NCBI GenBank assembly: GCA_019416425.1
Contig: DXXK01000089.1
Span: 1-29,412, forward strand
From: Bacteroidales bacterium
GTDB lineage: Bacteria; Bacteroidota; Bacteroidia; Bacteroidales; Muribaculaceae
Direction of reading: 5' to 3'
Length of the DNA: 29,412 bases
Every line of letters starts with the position of its first letter. The first letter of the stretch is position 1. The notes under the pieces are model-generated. The model searched no databases. It saw only the letters and a program-made list of their open reading frames with translations, and was not told the origin of the DNA. Positions 8,999 through 15,809 of this stretch are shown in pieces. The position numbers were made by a program, and so were the translations under genes.

Positions 8999-9505
8999 AT
9001 GGAAAGGATAGACGAGATATTTGCGGCGCTGAACCGCGATGCCGAGGCGGCGTTGCGGCAGTATGGACCGTTGGTGGAGGAGGACCGCGACGTGGCCGGC
9101 GCCGTCAGCGACCATTACTGGCAGTTTGTGACGCTAAACTCCGAATGGCTTGAGAGCGAGGAGGCCAGGGAGCTTGGGCCGAAGATCTACGATGTGACTC
9201 AGCAGGCCGTGCGGCTGGATCCGCACGACTATTCCTACCGCATGGGGCGGATCTACGAGTACGGCATAGGACTGCCGCATCCGGAGTTCCGTCTGGCGCG
9301 CAAGTATTACGAGGATGCGTACGAGTTCGGCTACTGGGAGGCGGCGGAGGCCCTGTCGCAGATGTTTGCGGCAGAGTTGGACCGCCTCGGTCCCGATGAC
9401 CCGCACCGCGACTATTGTGAGAAATCCGTTGCCTCCTGGCACCGTCTGGCGGAGAAATCGCGCCTACGGGCCATCGCCGCCGAGGCCGACCCCTCCCGCA
9501 ACTAA
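8999..9505 (+). CDS. Sel1/TPR-like repeat protein, last gene of the operon
   Basis: 168 residues starting at the ATG one base after the preceding stop; a TTG at 8990 would overlap the upstream gene and is less likely. The central part carries Sel1/TPR-like helical hairpins: DYSYRMGRIYEYGIGLPHPE, LARKYYEDAYEFGYWEAAEA, then SVASWHRLAEKS. Such repeats mediate protein-protein contacts. There is no signal peptide, so it is probably cytoplasmic. It ends convergently with the nitroreductase, with the two stop codons sharing bases 9502-9505. The operon context suggests a scaffold for the DUF1963 protein or its neighbour, which is inference. Confidence 0.72.
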   Translation: MERIDEIFAALNRDAEAALRQYGPLVEEDRDVAGAVSDHYWQFVTLNSEWLESEEARELGPKIYDVTQQAVRLDPHDYSYRMGRIYEYGIGLPHPEFRLARKYYEDAYEFGYWEAAEALSQMFAAELDRLGPDDPHRDYCEKSVASWHRLAEKSRLRAIAAEADPSRN

Positions 9506-10062
9506 GCGAGACGGTTTTGGTGGATGCGGTCGGGGTGCCACTTGTCCATGGGGGCATGGAGGGTGGCGGGATGGCCGATGGGGATGAGGTTGAATGGCAT
9601 CAGGTTGGCCGGGATGTTGAGGATCCGGCGGACCGGGTCGATGCGCTCCTGATGGGGATAAAGGCACGTCCATACACCGCCCAGGCCGATGGCATGGGCC
9701 GCCAGCAGGATGTTCTGGGATGCGGCCGAGAGGTCCTGCTCCCACAGGTTCCGGTCGATGCCTTCCAGGAAACGGTCCTTGTTGCCGCAGACCACGATGG
9801 CAAGGGGTGCCTGAGCGGCCATCTTGGCGTAAGGCAGCGTGTCGGCGAGCTGCGTCAGCAGGTCACGGTCATCGACCACGATGAACTCCCACGGCTGGCG
9901 GTTCACGCCGCTCGGGGCGCTCATGGCGGCGTGGAGGATGGCGGAGACTTCCGCGTCGGTCACAGGGGTATCGGTGTAGCGTCGCACGCTGACGCGGCTC
10001 AGGATATTCATATATGCATCGTTTACCTTGAACTGTTCAGGAACGGTATTGCTGATTTCCAT
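9502..10062 (-). CDS. Nitroreductase family FMN oxidoreductase
   Basis: The start is placed at ATG 10062 (MEISNTVPEQF), giving 186 residues, the usual nitroreductase length; the longer open frame to 10266 has no family-like sequence. Motifs of the NfsA/FRP superfamily are present: SVRRYTDTPVTDAEVSAIL near residue 28 (FMN phosphate binding Arg residues), SAPSGVNRQPWEFIVVDD, then QNILLAAHAIGLGGVWTCLY, and a C-terminal LIPIGHPA with a final basic segment. These enzymes use NAD(P)H and FMN to reduce nitroaromatics or quinones; the physiological substrate is not readable. It is a single-gene unit convergent with the Sel1-like operon. Confidence 0.9.
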   Translation of the reverse strand: MEISNTVPEQFKVNDAYMNILSRVSVRRYTDTPVTDAEVSAILHAAMSAPSGVNRQPWEFIVVDDRDLLTQLADTLPYAKMAAQAPLAIVVCGNKDRFLEGIDRNLWEQDLSAASQNILLAAHAIGLGGVWTCLYPHQERIDPVRRILNIPANLMPFNLIPIGHPATLHAPMDKWHPDRIHQNRLA

Positions 10063-10453
10063 AGTCAATCTTTCATTTTGGGGTTCATGGTAATAACGTA
10101 CCACAACCAAGCCTGGTTTGAATATGTGACGACAGCACAGGACATGTTCTATAGTACAAACAGAGAATATTGAGCATTTTGTCTGTGTGTTTGCCACAAT
10201 ATTATATATATAAAGAACATAAGCACATAACCCCGAAGGGCTCGATGGAGGCGTAGCCGTAATCAACGTTACATAAGGCTACGCAGTAATTTCCATAATG
10301 GGACCATGAAGCTAAAGCTCGACATAAGGCCATCCGGACTGGAATCCGATTGGAAAAAGGCATAAATACAGTTCGATTCTGGACAGCCTGACCGCGGATA
10401 CAGTGCTTTCGCGGCGTACAAATCCGTTTCATATGGCCGAAGGTGGGATTTAT
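10063..10453. other. Intergenic stretch with an inverted repeat, no supported gene
   Basis: These 391 bases between the nitroreductase start and the lipoprotein promoter contain a perfect 8-bp inverted repeat GCGTAGCC...GGCTACGC at 10251-10284 with a smaller nested GTAA/TTAC, and an AT-rich run (tatatatata) near 10203. An open frame on the minus strand (10202-10498) has no protein-like features. No promoter matching the consensus was found for the nitroreductase. Confidence 0.4.
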
Positions 10454-10484
10454 TTTGTTATGTGGTGAAATTATATTACCTTTG
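10454..10484 (+). promoter_or_regulatory. Bacteroidota-type promoter for the lipoprotein gene
   Basis: TTTG at 10454-10457, a 19-base spacer, and TACCTTTG at 10477-10484 give a full consensus match 32 bases before the ATG at 10516. Confidence 0.82.
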
Positions 10485-10515
10485 CCATTGAAGTTCAACT
10501 ATAAACGAAACGCTT

Positions 10516-11112
10516 ATGAAAGTATTGATGCGTTATTTACTAATGTTGGCAGCCGGAGTGGCCATGCTTCTGCCGATAGGATGCTCATCGCAGGAAGAGC
10601 CTGCTGATTCATCTGAAGAAAAAAACACCAAGACAACCACCGAATCCTCTTCCGATGATGATGACGATATTATATGGGACATCGCCCCGGTAGTTGTTTA
10701 TGCCGATGTAATCGATGCCGCCGGTAACAATCTTCTGAATCCGGATGTGCAGGGAAATATCGTGGGAGAAACCATGACGATCGAGTATCATGGCGATGCT
10801 TATGGAGTTCAATGGGAGACGCTGTGGCCTGGTTATACAAGAGCATATTTTGCCCGGTTTTATGGCATGCTTCATCATCCGGCAGACCGTTATAAGCCCG
10901 CGTCGGCCCAGAATCCCTGGATTCTGGAGATCGGAGAGTTGCCGGGCGATGATGATTACGACATCACGCTTCCGTTGAAATATAAGGATAAGGAGTTCGA
11001 TATCCGCGTAGTCAATAGCTTTAAATGGGTCAATGATTGCCCGGACCGCACCACCCAAGTCTACCTCGACGGCAAGAAGTGCGAGACCCAACGCATCACG
11101 ATCGTGCTGTGA
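10516..11112 (+). CDS. Secreted lipoprotein, acidic linker, unknown function
   Basis: 198 residues. The N-terminus is a lipoprotein signal (MKVLMRYLLMLAAGVAMLLP then IGC), with Cys23 as the likely lipidated residue; the -3 position is Pro rather than the preferred Leu. A Ser/Glu/Asp-rich linker (EEPADSSEEKN, SSDDDDD) follows, then a beta-rich domain from about residue 55 (DIAPVVVYADVIDAAGNNLL). The acidic stretch just after the Cys is not the usual Bacteroidota surface-export signal in detail, though negatively charged residues near +2 to +6 are compatible with it. The fold resembles small outer-membrane lipoproteins of Bacteroidales but no family is recognised. Confidence 0.75.
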   Translation: MKVLMRYLLMLAAGVAMLLPIGCSSQEEPADSSEEKNTKTTTESSSDDDDDIIWDIAPVVVYADVIDAAGNNLLNPDVQGNIVGETMTIEYHGDAYGVQWETLWPGYTRAYFARFYGMLHHPADRYKPASAQNPWILEIGELPGDDDYDITLPLKYKDKEFDIRVVNSFKWVNDCPDRTTQVYLDGKKCETQRITIVL

Positions 11113-11197
11113 TAATTGGCGTAGAAAGCTCTACTATGCCCTTGTCGGTCACCAGCTGTCATAGGCAGCTAAATTCGCTGGGTTAAGTAAGTCGTAG

Positions 11198-11920
11198 ATG
11201 ACTAAGCAGGAAATCAATTACCATTTCTGGCTGACAAATACAGTCAAGGCTACTCTGGCGCATTGCCTTCGGCTCGCGGATGCATGTAACTTCCGGCTTG
11301 ATGCGGACAGCGTAGCCACCTATATCACGGACTTGGCTGAAGGAAATGAACGGAATGAATCTTCATCGCCGTTCTCTGAGACCCTTCGTGGTAGACTGCG
11401 AGGGATATTCCAGCCTAAGCATCTGATGCTCAGGTTTGCATGCCTGCGGGATGAGACAGCAGGAATCAACTATGAATTCCTGGTGGAATATGGATTGTTC
11501 GAGCCGTCAACGGGTTTATATTTTGGAATCAAAGCTGTATCCGACAACAATGTGAGCAATGAAGCATTCATAACGAATGCCGAAAACGCCATTGCGACCC
11601 TAAGTAAACGCTCGCCCAGGCTGTTCTCAAACAGTCGCCTGCGTCAGCGACCTCTGACCGACAATGCGGAAAACGGAACATACTGGCCGTTATGGGTTCC
11701 GAGTCCGGACAATTGTGATCTGACGGATGATATTGGATTTCTCCACAGGATATACAGGGACTTTAAAAAGGCTTTTCCCGGCATGATGCCGGTTTATGAC
11801 GTCTTCCGAGATTTCATCGAGCAGCCTCGCACGGAGAATGCAGATGCTATGGACAAGCTGGTAGACAAAATTAACTCGACTTTCGCATCGGCTGCGGAGA
11901 GTTGTTCCGGCGGTTTATAG
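11198..11920 (+). CDS. Uncharacterised 240-residue protein
   Basis: Not recognised. The protein begins MTKQEINYHFWLTNTVKATL and has no signal peptide or membrane segment. Conserved-looking blocks are HLMLRFACLRDETAGINYEF, TGLYFGIKAVSDNN and NGTYWPLWVPSPDN, ending in a helical tail. The mid-section reads like a mixed alpha/beta sensor or nuclease-associated domain, but no catalytic motif is visible. A short hairpin (AGCTG/CAGCT) lies in the 85-base gap after the lipoprotein. Composition is closer to the flanking chromosome than to the AT-rich locus that follows. The gene could be a fragment of a larger accessory module. Confidence 0.6.
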   Translation: MTKQEINYHFWLTNTVKATLAHCLRLADACNFRLDADSVATYITDLAEGNERNESSSPFSETLRGRLRGIFQPKHLMLRFACLRDETAGINYEFLVEYGLFEPSTGLYFGIKAVSDNNVSNEAFITNAENAIATLSKRSPRLFSNSRLRQRPLTDNAENGTYWPLWVPSPDNCDLTDDIGFLHRIYRDFKKAFPGMMPVYDVFRDFIEQPRTENADAMDKLVDKINSTFASAAESCSGGL

Positions 11921-12303
11921 CGAACGCCTGTAAGAGAGAGATCCTTGTAGGCTGCGGTAATGGTCAATGGCGATTCAATATACATTGGGCCTTGAACCGT
12001 CGGGGCCATCCGCTGAAGATGACCAAAAAGGCTGCATTCGACCTGTTGACGGTACTGTTTCCCATCATGGCGCATAGGTATAGCACAACCCGTAGTCGAT
12101 TTATCCCGTGGAAGCAGCTCCGGGAGGTGTTGCTCGATGTTGATTCGCGACCGTTTGGGGACACCTGGCAACGGCAGAAAGCACCATCGCCGGACACCCC
12201 GTACTATCGGCAATGCCATGCTCTATGCCTGGCATTGATGGGATTGCCGGTGTCGAATTCATAGACTTAAATCGAGATGTCGTTGTTTTGGTCAGCCAGG
12301 TGT
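11921..12303. other. 383 bases without a convincing gene
   Basis: The best candidate is an 81-codon frame from ATG 12019 to 12264 (MTKKAAFDLLTVLFPIM at its start), which lacks a promoter, has no recognisable domain and ends in a low-complexity-free but unfamiliar tail. A minus-strand frame across 11794-12219 overlaps it and the end of the preceding gene. Either could be decay of an older gene. Confidence 0.3.
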
Positions 12304-12334
12304 TTTGCGAGGACATTAGAAACCGTTACTTTTG
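12304..12334 (+). promoter_or_regulatory. First of two tandem promoters before the RiPP-like locus
   Basis: TTTG 12304-12307, 19-base spacer, TACTTTTG 12327-12334. The predicted transcript would start near 12341 at the base of a short inverted repeat (ATCTCC 12336-12341 / GGAGAT 12374-12379) and run into the second promoter. Confidence 0.65.
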
Positions 12335-12402
12335 TATCTCCATAGATGCGGATACAAAATAACGCCTTACGCTGGAGATGAAGGCAAATAAATGAAAAAT
12401 AA

Positions 12403-12434
12403 TTTGCAGTAATCGAAAGATTATGTTATTTTTG
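12403..12434 (+). promoter_or_regulatory. Second, main promoter of the RiPP-like locus
   Basis: TTTG 12403-12406, 20-base spacer, TATTTTTG 12427-12434. The predicted start near 12441 lies inside the palindrome at 12439-12461, so a repressor bound there could block initiation, or the palindrome could be a 5' hairpin in the RNA. Confidence 0.75.
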
Positions 12435-12438
12435 CGCT

Positions 12439-12461
12439 TAAGTAAGTGACAAGCTTACTTA
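12439..12461. promoter_or_regulatory. Palindrome at the predicted transcription start (operator candidate)
   Basis: Perfect 8-bp inverted repeat TAAGTAAG-TGACAAG-CTTACTTA immediately downstream of the -7 box. Its placement suggests an operator, but no regulator gene is adjacent. Confidence 0.45.
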
Positions 12462-12499
12462 GTACAGTGGGAAGAGACCCGCTTAACATAAGAAGAACG

Positions 12500-12731
12500 T
12501 ATGCTCGTCTTTCGTAATGAGAACGTAGGAAATTTTCAAAGCGGATGCAAAAGAGAGCGATACGGTCTCACGCTTAGCGTGGGCTGTTATTGTTGTATCT
12601 GCATCCATGGTTTTCCTACGACCTTCATTACAGGACAGCATATCGGCTCACGTTTCTTCTTTTTAACTAACCACCCCACAGCTTTGGGCCGACGGAGCAA
12701 AAACAAAAGCATATTGCTTAATTTTGTGGGG
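12500..12731 (+). promoter_or_regulatory. Long structured 5' leader upstream of the candidate precursor
   Basis: A large imperfect inverted repeat spans 12500-12642: the left arm blocks TATGCT, GTC, GTAATGA, CGTAGGAAA and GGATGCA recur in order in the reverse complement of the right arm, and the apex is CACGC-TTA-GCGTG. A second nested structure follows: CCCCACA 12674-12680 with TGTGGGG 12725-12731, enclosing AAGCA-TAT-TGCTT at 12707-12719. The leader is transcribed from the 12403 promoter and ends 16 bases before the ATG at 12748. It could be an attenuator, a protein-binding leader or an independent ncRNA. No known riboswitch class is recognised. An ORF spans it in frame with the radical SAM gene but has no protein-like character. 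Confidence 0.5.
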
Positions 12732-12747
12732 AAGAATAATATTAAAG

Positions 12748-12861
12748 ATGATAAAAATAAGTTATTCGGTCACACAAGTTGCAAACCCGATGGTCGGTTT
12801 CGCCTTCTGTTTCAGCAACTGTTGCAAGAGAACAATGGCTGGGGCACGCGGCCATATGTAA
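12748..12861 (+). CDS. Candidate Cys-rich RiPP precursor peptide (37 aa)
   Basis: The frame ATG 12748 to TAA 12861 encodes 37 residues in a different frame from the surrounding longer ORF. The N-terminal half (MIKISYSVTQVANP) would be the leader and the C-terminal half carries a compact core FAFCFSNCCK with three Cys, then a Gly/Arg/Met tail. It ends 23 bases before the radical SAM gene, the usual precursor-maturase order in ribosomally made, post-translationally modified peptide loci. The start follows an A-rich stretch (ATATTAAAG). The maturase has an RRE-like N-terminal domain that would bind such a leader. No GG cleavage site or known precursor family is recognised. Short length means the frame could be fortuitous. 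Confidence 0.5.
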   Translation: MIKISYSVTQVANPMVGFAFCFSNCCKRTMAGARGHM

Positions 12862-12884
12862 TTCTTATTATTTCCACTAGAAAA

Positions 12885-14222
12885 ATGGGAATTAATAAAA
12901 TCAAAAAAGAAAAGGAGATTTCACTCGAGACCTCCTTTTCTCTCCCTGAAAAAATTAGTTATATCAATTATGATGGCAGAATAATTGCCATTGCAGTTGA
13001 TATGGCTAATTGGATAATGTTGAATAATGATACCGAAAAGCGTTTTTTTGAACTCTTACACCAGCATCATACAATTCAAAACTCTATTTTATTAGCGAAT
13101 CCAACTGAAGAAGAAATATCAAATGTCTTGACGCAAATTGTCGCTAAGGATTTCTTAAATCAGGTTACCGTATCCAAAACACCCGATTCTTTTCTGCAGA
13201 TATATTTAACTAACGCATGCAATATGAAGTGCCCCCACTGTTATATGTATGCAGGTACGAAATATGATAATGAGCTTTCTTTTAGTGAAATAGAAAATTT
13301 ACTAAAAGTCTTTTCACGCCATCATGGTAAGTCGGTTATTTTTACAGGCGGAGAAATATCGTTAAGAAAAGATTTGAAAGATATTCTAAGTGCGGCTAAA
13401 TCACAAGGTTTAAGAGTCGAAGTCCTTACAAACGGAATTAGTTGGTCTTCGGAAATGTATGATTGGGCCGCGCCATTAATAGATCAGGTTCAAGTCAGTG
13501 TTGATGGATATGATGAAAATGAAAATTCAAAAATAAGAGGAGCAGGTAATTTTAGTAAAGCCATATCTTGTGTATAGGAATTTACTAGTAGGGGGGTGCA
13601 AACTCGAGTAGCCATAACACCACGATATCATAATACATTACATACTAAGATATCGAAATATTGTGATTTTGCTAAGGAATTAATCAGAAAATATGGTAAG
13701 AGTTTCATAGGTTGTAGCTTCAGTGGTGAACTTATGGAAGGAAGGCAAATCAAATTAAATGAAAGTCAACAAGAATATTATAAATCTTGTATAGAGAGTA
13801 TTGAATCTGAACTCTATGGAGTCCACAAATACCAATCATTCATAGATTCAATAAAGAATCATATTATCACTGATAATTGTGCTTTTGGACAATTGTCAAT
13901 CGCTTCGGATGGTAATGTGTTTTTATGCCCTAAAGTTAGTAATTTAAAATCTATAGGAAATATTCGGAATTTAAACTTAGACGCCCTTTTCTCGCTTTCT
14001 GATATTGCTTCGGTTAAGTCTCACGTTGATAATATTAAGCCTTGTTCGGATTGTGAACTGAAATTTATTTGTGGAGGTGGTTGCAGAATAAAATTCTTTT
14101 CCTTCATGAAAGAGGGGCTAATCCCTTCTCAGGGAAGTTTTGCGGAGAGGGAATGTAGTAAAGAATATAAGGAAAGTTTTTATCGATTAATGGTTGAGCT
14201 AGATGAATATATTTATCAATAG
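12885..14222 (+). pseudogene. Radical SAM/SPASM peptide maturase with RRE-like domain, interrupted by in-frame TAG
   Basis: The start is placed at ATG 12885 (MGINKIKKEKE); the frame is open upstream to 12501 but that part is structured leader. Residues about 22-95 resemble a PqqD-like RRE (ISYINYDGRIIAIAVDMANW, FFELL, EEEISNVLTQIVAKDFL). The radical SAM cluster motif is CNMKCPHC (C112, C116, C119), followed by FTGGEISLR and VQVSVDGYDE. TAG at 13575-13577 stops the frame after 230 residues; the same frame continues from 13578 (EFTSRGVQTRVAITP) to 14222. The second part holds a full SPASM auxiliary-cluster set: GNVFLCPKV, then CSDCELKFICGGGC and a late REC. Apart from that one codon the protein is complete at about 445 residues. 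Such enzymes install thioether or C-C crosslinks in peptides. Either a recent nonsense mutation or readthrough is possible. Base composition is much richer in A+T than the flanks, suggesting transfer. Confidence 0.8.
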
Positions 14223-14226
14223 TAAC

Positions 14227-14301
14227 ATGAGCGTCTGTAAGTATTCAATTTTGATGTATATATTCGCGTCTTTGTCGTTATATACAAAACCGCAGAAATA
14301 A
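14227..14301 (+). CDS. Possible 24-residue hydrophobic peptide or truncated gene start
   Basis: ATG 14227 lies 4 bases after the radical SAM stop and gives MSVCKYSILMYIFASLSLYT, ending KPQK. The hydrophobic profile looks like a signal or membrane segment. It may be a small membrane peptide, or the start of a transporter or peptidase gene lost by deletion, as the rest of 14302-14485 carries no coding sequence. Support is position and composition only. Confidence 0.25.
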   Translation: MSVCKYSILMYIFASLSLYTKPQK

Positions 14302-14392
14302 TGATATACAGCGAAGTGGATAAGCAGGAAATGTTGCCCCATTCTTCATAAGTATCACTCAACTACGTATTGTAAGTCCAACATATAGCAGT

Positions 14393-14425
14393 ATCGGCTA
14401 CAGCATCAATCTTGTTGTAGCCGAT
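14393..14425. terminator. Hairpin after the radical SAM gene
   Basis: Perfect 10-bp stem ATCGGCTACA...TGTAGCCGAT with a 13-base loop; there is no strong T run after it. It shares TTGTAGCCGATG with the hairpin at 15723-15762, so both may be copies of one end-of-transcript element. Confidence 0.4.
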
Positions 14426-14485
14426 GGTCGTATTATATATAAACGGTATTCTCCCTTTGTGAACTGCTAAACTGGAATGCCATGT

Positions 14486-14590
14486 ATGGATGCCGATCAT
14501 GTGACCACTTGGAGCCGTGGTGGCGCCACAACAATCGAGAATTGTCAGATGTTGTGCATAACTCATAATCGAGCCAAAGGTAACAAATAA
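14486..14590 (+). pseudogene. Remnant of the DUF262-HNH gene: last 34 codons only
   Basis: Bases 14486-14590 encode the same 34 C-terminal residues as the intact gene ending at 21497, with one change (VTTWSRGG against VTAWSRGG), including the HNH core ADH...ENC...THNRAKG. Homology continues past the stop for about 45 bases (to near 14632: GATTAAGCAGATCACTTACT against GATTGAGTTGATCTTTTACT) and begins abruptly at the ATG of ATGGATGCC. Without the DUF262 part it is unlikely to be functional, although it happens to start with ATG. It marks a past rearrangement and now forms a direct repeat with 21393-21538. Confidence 0.85.
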
Positions 14591-14700
14591 GATTAAGCAG
14601 ATCACTTACTTAGAAAAAATCGGAGGAATAGTGCATTGTTGGCAGATTTTTTATAAATTTGCTAACGACTGCAAAAATATTATCTCATCGGAGTCATATT

Positions 14701-14964
14701 ATGAATCGGAAGGTAATTGAAAATGCAGTCAAGGGAATTGCAGGATTGTATGGTAACCCCTTAAGAGGTAGTATTATGATGATTTGTGATGGTGAGATTT
14801 TGATAATGGAGTGCGAGAAGTGCGGGCATCGATTCACGTATACTATCAGCTATGGACCGATATGCCCGATGCCGTGGCTGCGCAGGAAAAGACTTAAGGA
14901 GAATCCTCCGGTATGCCCGGAGTGCGGAAGCAAGAACGTTAAGGAAGATGGTTTTTTGATGTAG
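14701..14964 (+). CDS. Small zinc-ribbon protein
   Basis: The start is placed at ATG 14701, giving 87 residues. Two CxxC pairs (ECEKCGHRF near residues 39-47 and VCPECGSKNV near 73-82) form a probable zinc ribbon. The N-terminus MNRKVIENAVKGIAGLYG has an unremarkable helix. A basic stretch WLRRKRLKE sits between the two pairs. Proteins of this size with such ribbons are often nucleic-acid or protein binding, but no family is assigned. A TAAATTTG at 14654-14661 could be its -7 box; the -33 region is poor. It lies between the HNH remnant and the first dispersed repeat. Confidence 0.65.
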   Translation: MNRKVIENAVKGIAGLYGNPLRGSIMMICDGEILIMECEKCGHRFTYTISYGPICPMPWLRRKRLKENPPVCPECGSKNVKEDGFLM

Positions 14965-15019
14965 AATTAGAAATGCATAATGCCTGCGGCAAATCCACAA
15001 TGAAGAATGAAAAATGCAT

Positions 15020-15098
15020 AATGCATAATTGGCTACACGGGTGAGATTCATAAGGCCTTTGGTCCGGGTTTATGCTCGGCACGGAGTGACGAGCTACT
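15020..15098 (+). repeat. Dispersed repeat, copy A
   Basis: This 79-base copy matches copy C (23891-23970) with only seven differences, including one single-base gap. It contains CTTTGGTCCGGG and a small inverted repeat GCTCG...CGAGC. A shorter copy B is at 21541-21585. All three are in the same orientation and lie between genes. Confidence 0.85.
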
Positions 15099-15153
15099 AA
15101 GTGGCCTTGCGTAGTTTGGATTGATTATATGGAATTGGAGGAGGATAAGTAAG

Positions 15154-15666
15154 ATGGTGGAGTATGTGGATGTAGCCGATATGGATGTGCCGTCGGGGAG
15201 CGGAGGCATCAATCGGGAGGGGTATACGTATGGGGAGCTAAGACGGAGGCCGATCATCCCGGAGGTGATGAGGGGCGTTACGGATCCGGTGGTGAGGCGC
15301 TGGGCCGAGGAGTGCAACGCGCGGAACCTGTCGGGATTCGTGATGCGGAAGGTCAACGGGGAGTACTGCTTTGACGGGCTGCATGTTGGGCCGAAGGTGA
15401 AACTGCCTTCCAAGGGGGAGCTGCTGGCGCAGCTTGGGCCGGATCCGTCGGCCGCGGCGGTCAGGGAGGTGTCGTATGCGCTGCTTCGCGAGGAGATCGC
15501 GAGGCAGACGGGGCTGTCGGTGAACCGTGCGGCGTGGGCCATCGGGAACATGCTGGACTGCGTGCCGCACGAGGACATCTCCGGGTATGTGTATATGGTG
15601 CCCAACTGGGCCCACAAGTGGTTCCGGCACCGCGGGTACGTCAGCACCATCCTGGGTGAAGAATAG
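15154..15666 (+). CDS. Uncharacterised 170-residue protein
   Basis: Not recognised. The start is taken at ATG 15154 (MVEYVDVADMDVPSG). The protein is soluble by composition, with a GINREGYTYGELRRRPIIPE block, a middle LVGPKVKLP-like segment that reads LHVGPKVKLPSKGEL, and a helical C-terminus TGLSVNRAAWAIGNMLDC then YMVPNWAHKWFRHRGYVS. Base composition is GC-rich, unlike the radical SAM locus to its left and the coiled-coil genes to its right, so it probably has a different origin. It lies 55 bases after dispersed repeat A. No DNA-binding or enzyme motif is clear. Confidence 0.6.
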   Translation: MVEYVDVADMDVPSGSGGINREGYTYGELRRRPIIPEVMRGVTDPVVRRWAEECNARNLSGFVMRKVNGEYCFDGLHVGPKVKLPSKGELLAQLGPDPSAAAVREVSYALLREEIARQTGLSVNRAAWAIGNMLDCVPHEDISGYVYMVPNWAHKWFRHRGYVSTILGEE

Positions 15667-15722
15667 GTTGCATGTTTATGGGTAAAGGAAGAGCTCTTTG
15701 GCATATAATACACTACAACACG

Positions 15723-15762
15723 GCATCGGTTATAACCTGATTGATTGAGTTGTAGCCGATGC
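15723..15762. terminator. Bidirectional terminator-like hairpin between convergent genes
   Basis: A 13-bp stem, GCATCGGTTATAA with TTGTAGCCGATGC (two G-U pairs), has a 14-base loop. It lies between the stop of the 170-residue gene and the end of the minus-strand coiled-coil gene. Confidence 0.55.
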
Positions 15763-15809
15763 TGCTATATATTGAGCCTGCAATATGTAGTTGACCTGTA
15801 TGTCGGCGT

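Noticed and set aside
10202..10498. 98-codon minus-strand frame before the lipoprotein gene
   Set aside because: It spans a promoter and inverted repeat, has no family resemblance and no promoter of its own.
12501..12884. Upstream in-frame extension of the radical SAM gene (M at 12501)
   Set aside because: The segment folds into the long inverted repeat, has Cys- and Arg-rich non-protein character, and the RRE-like domain starts after ATG 12885.
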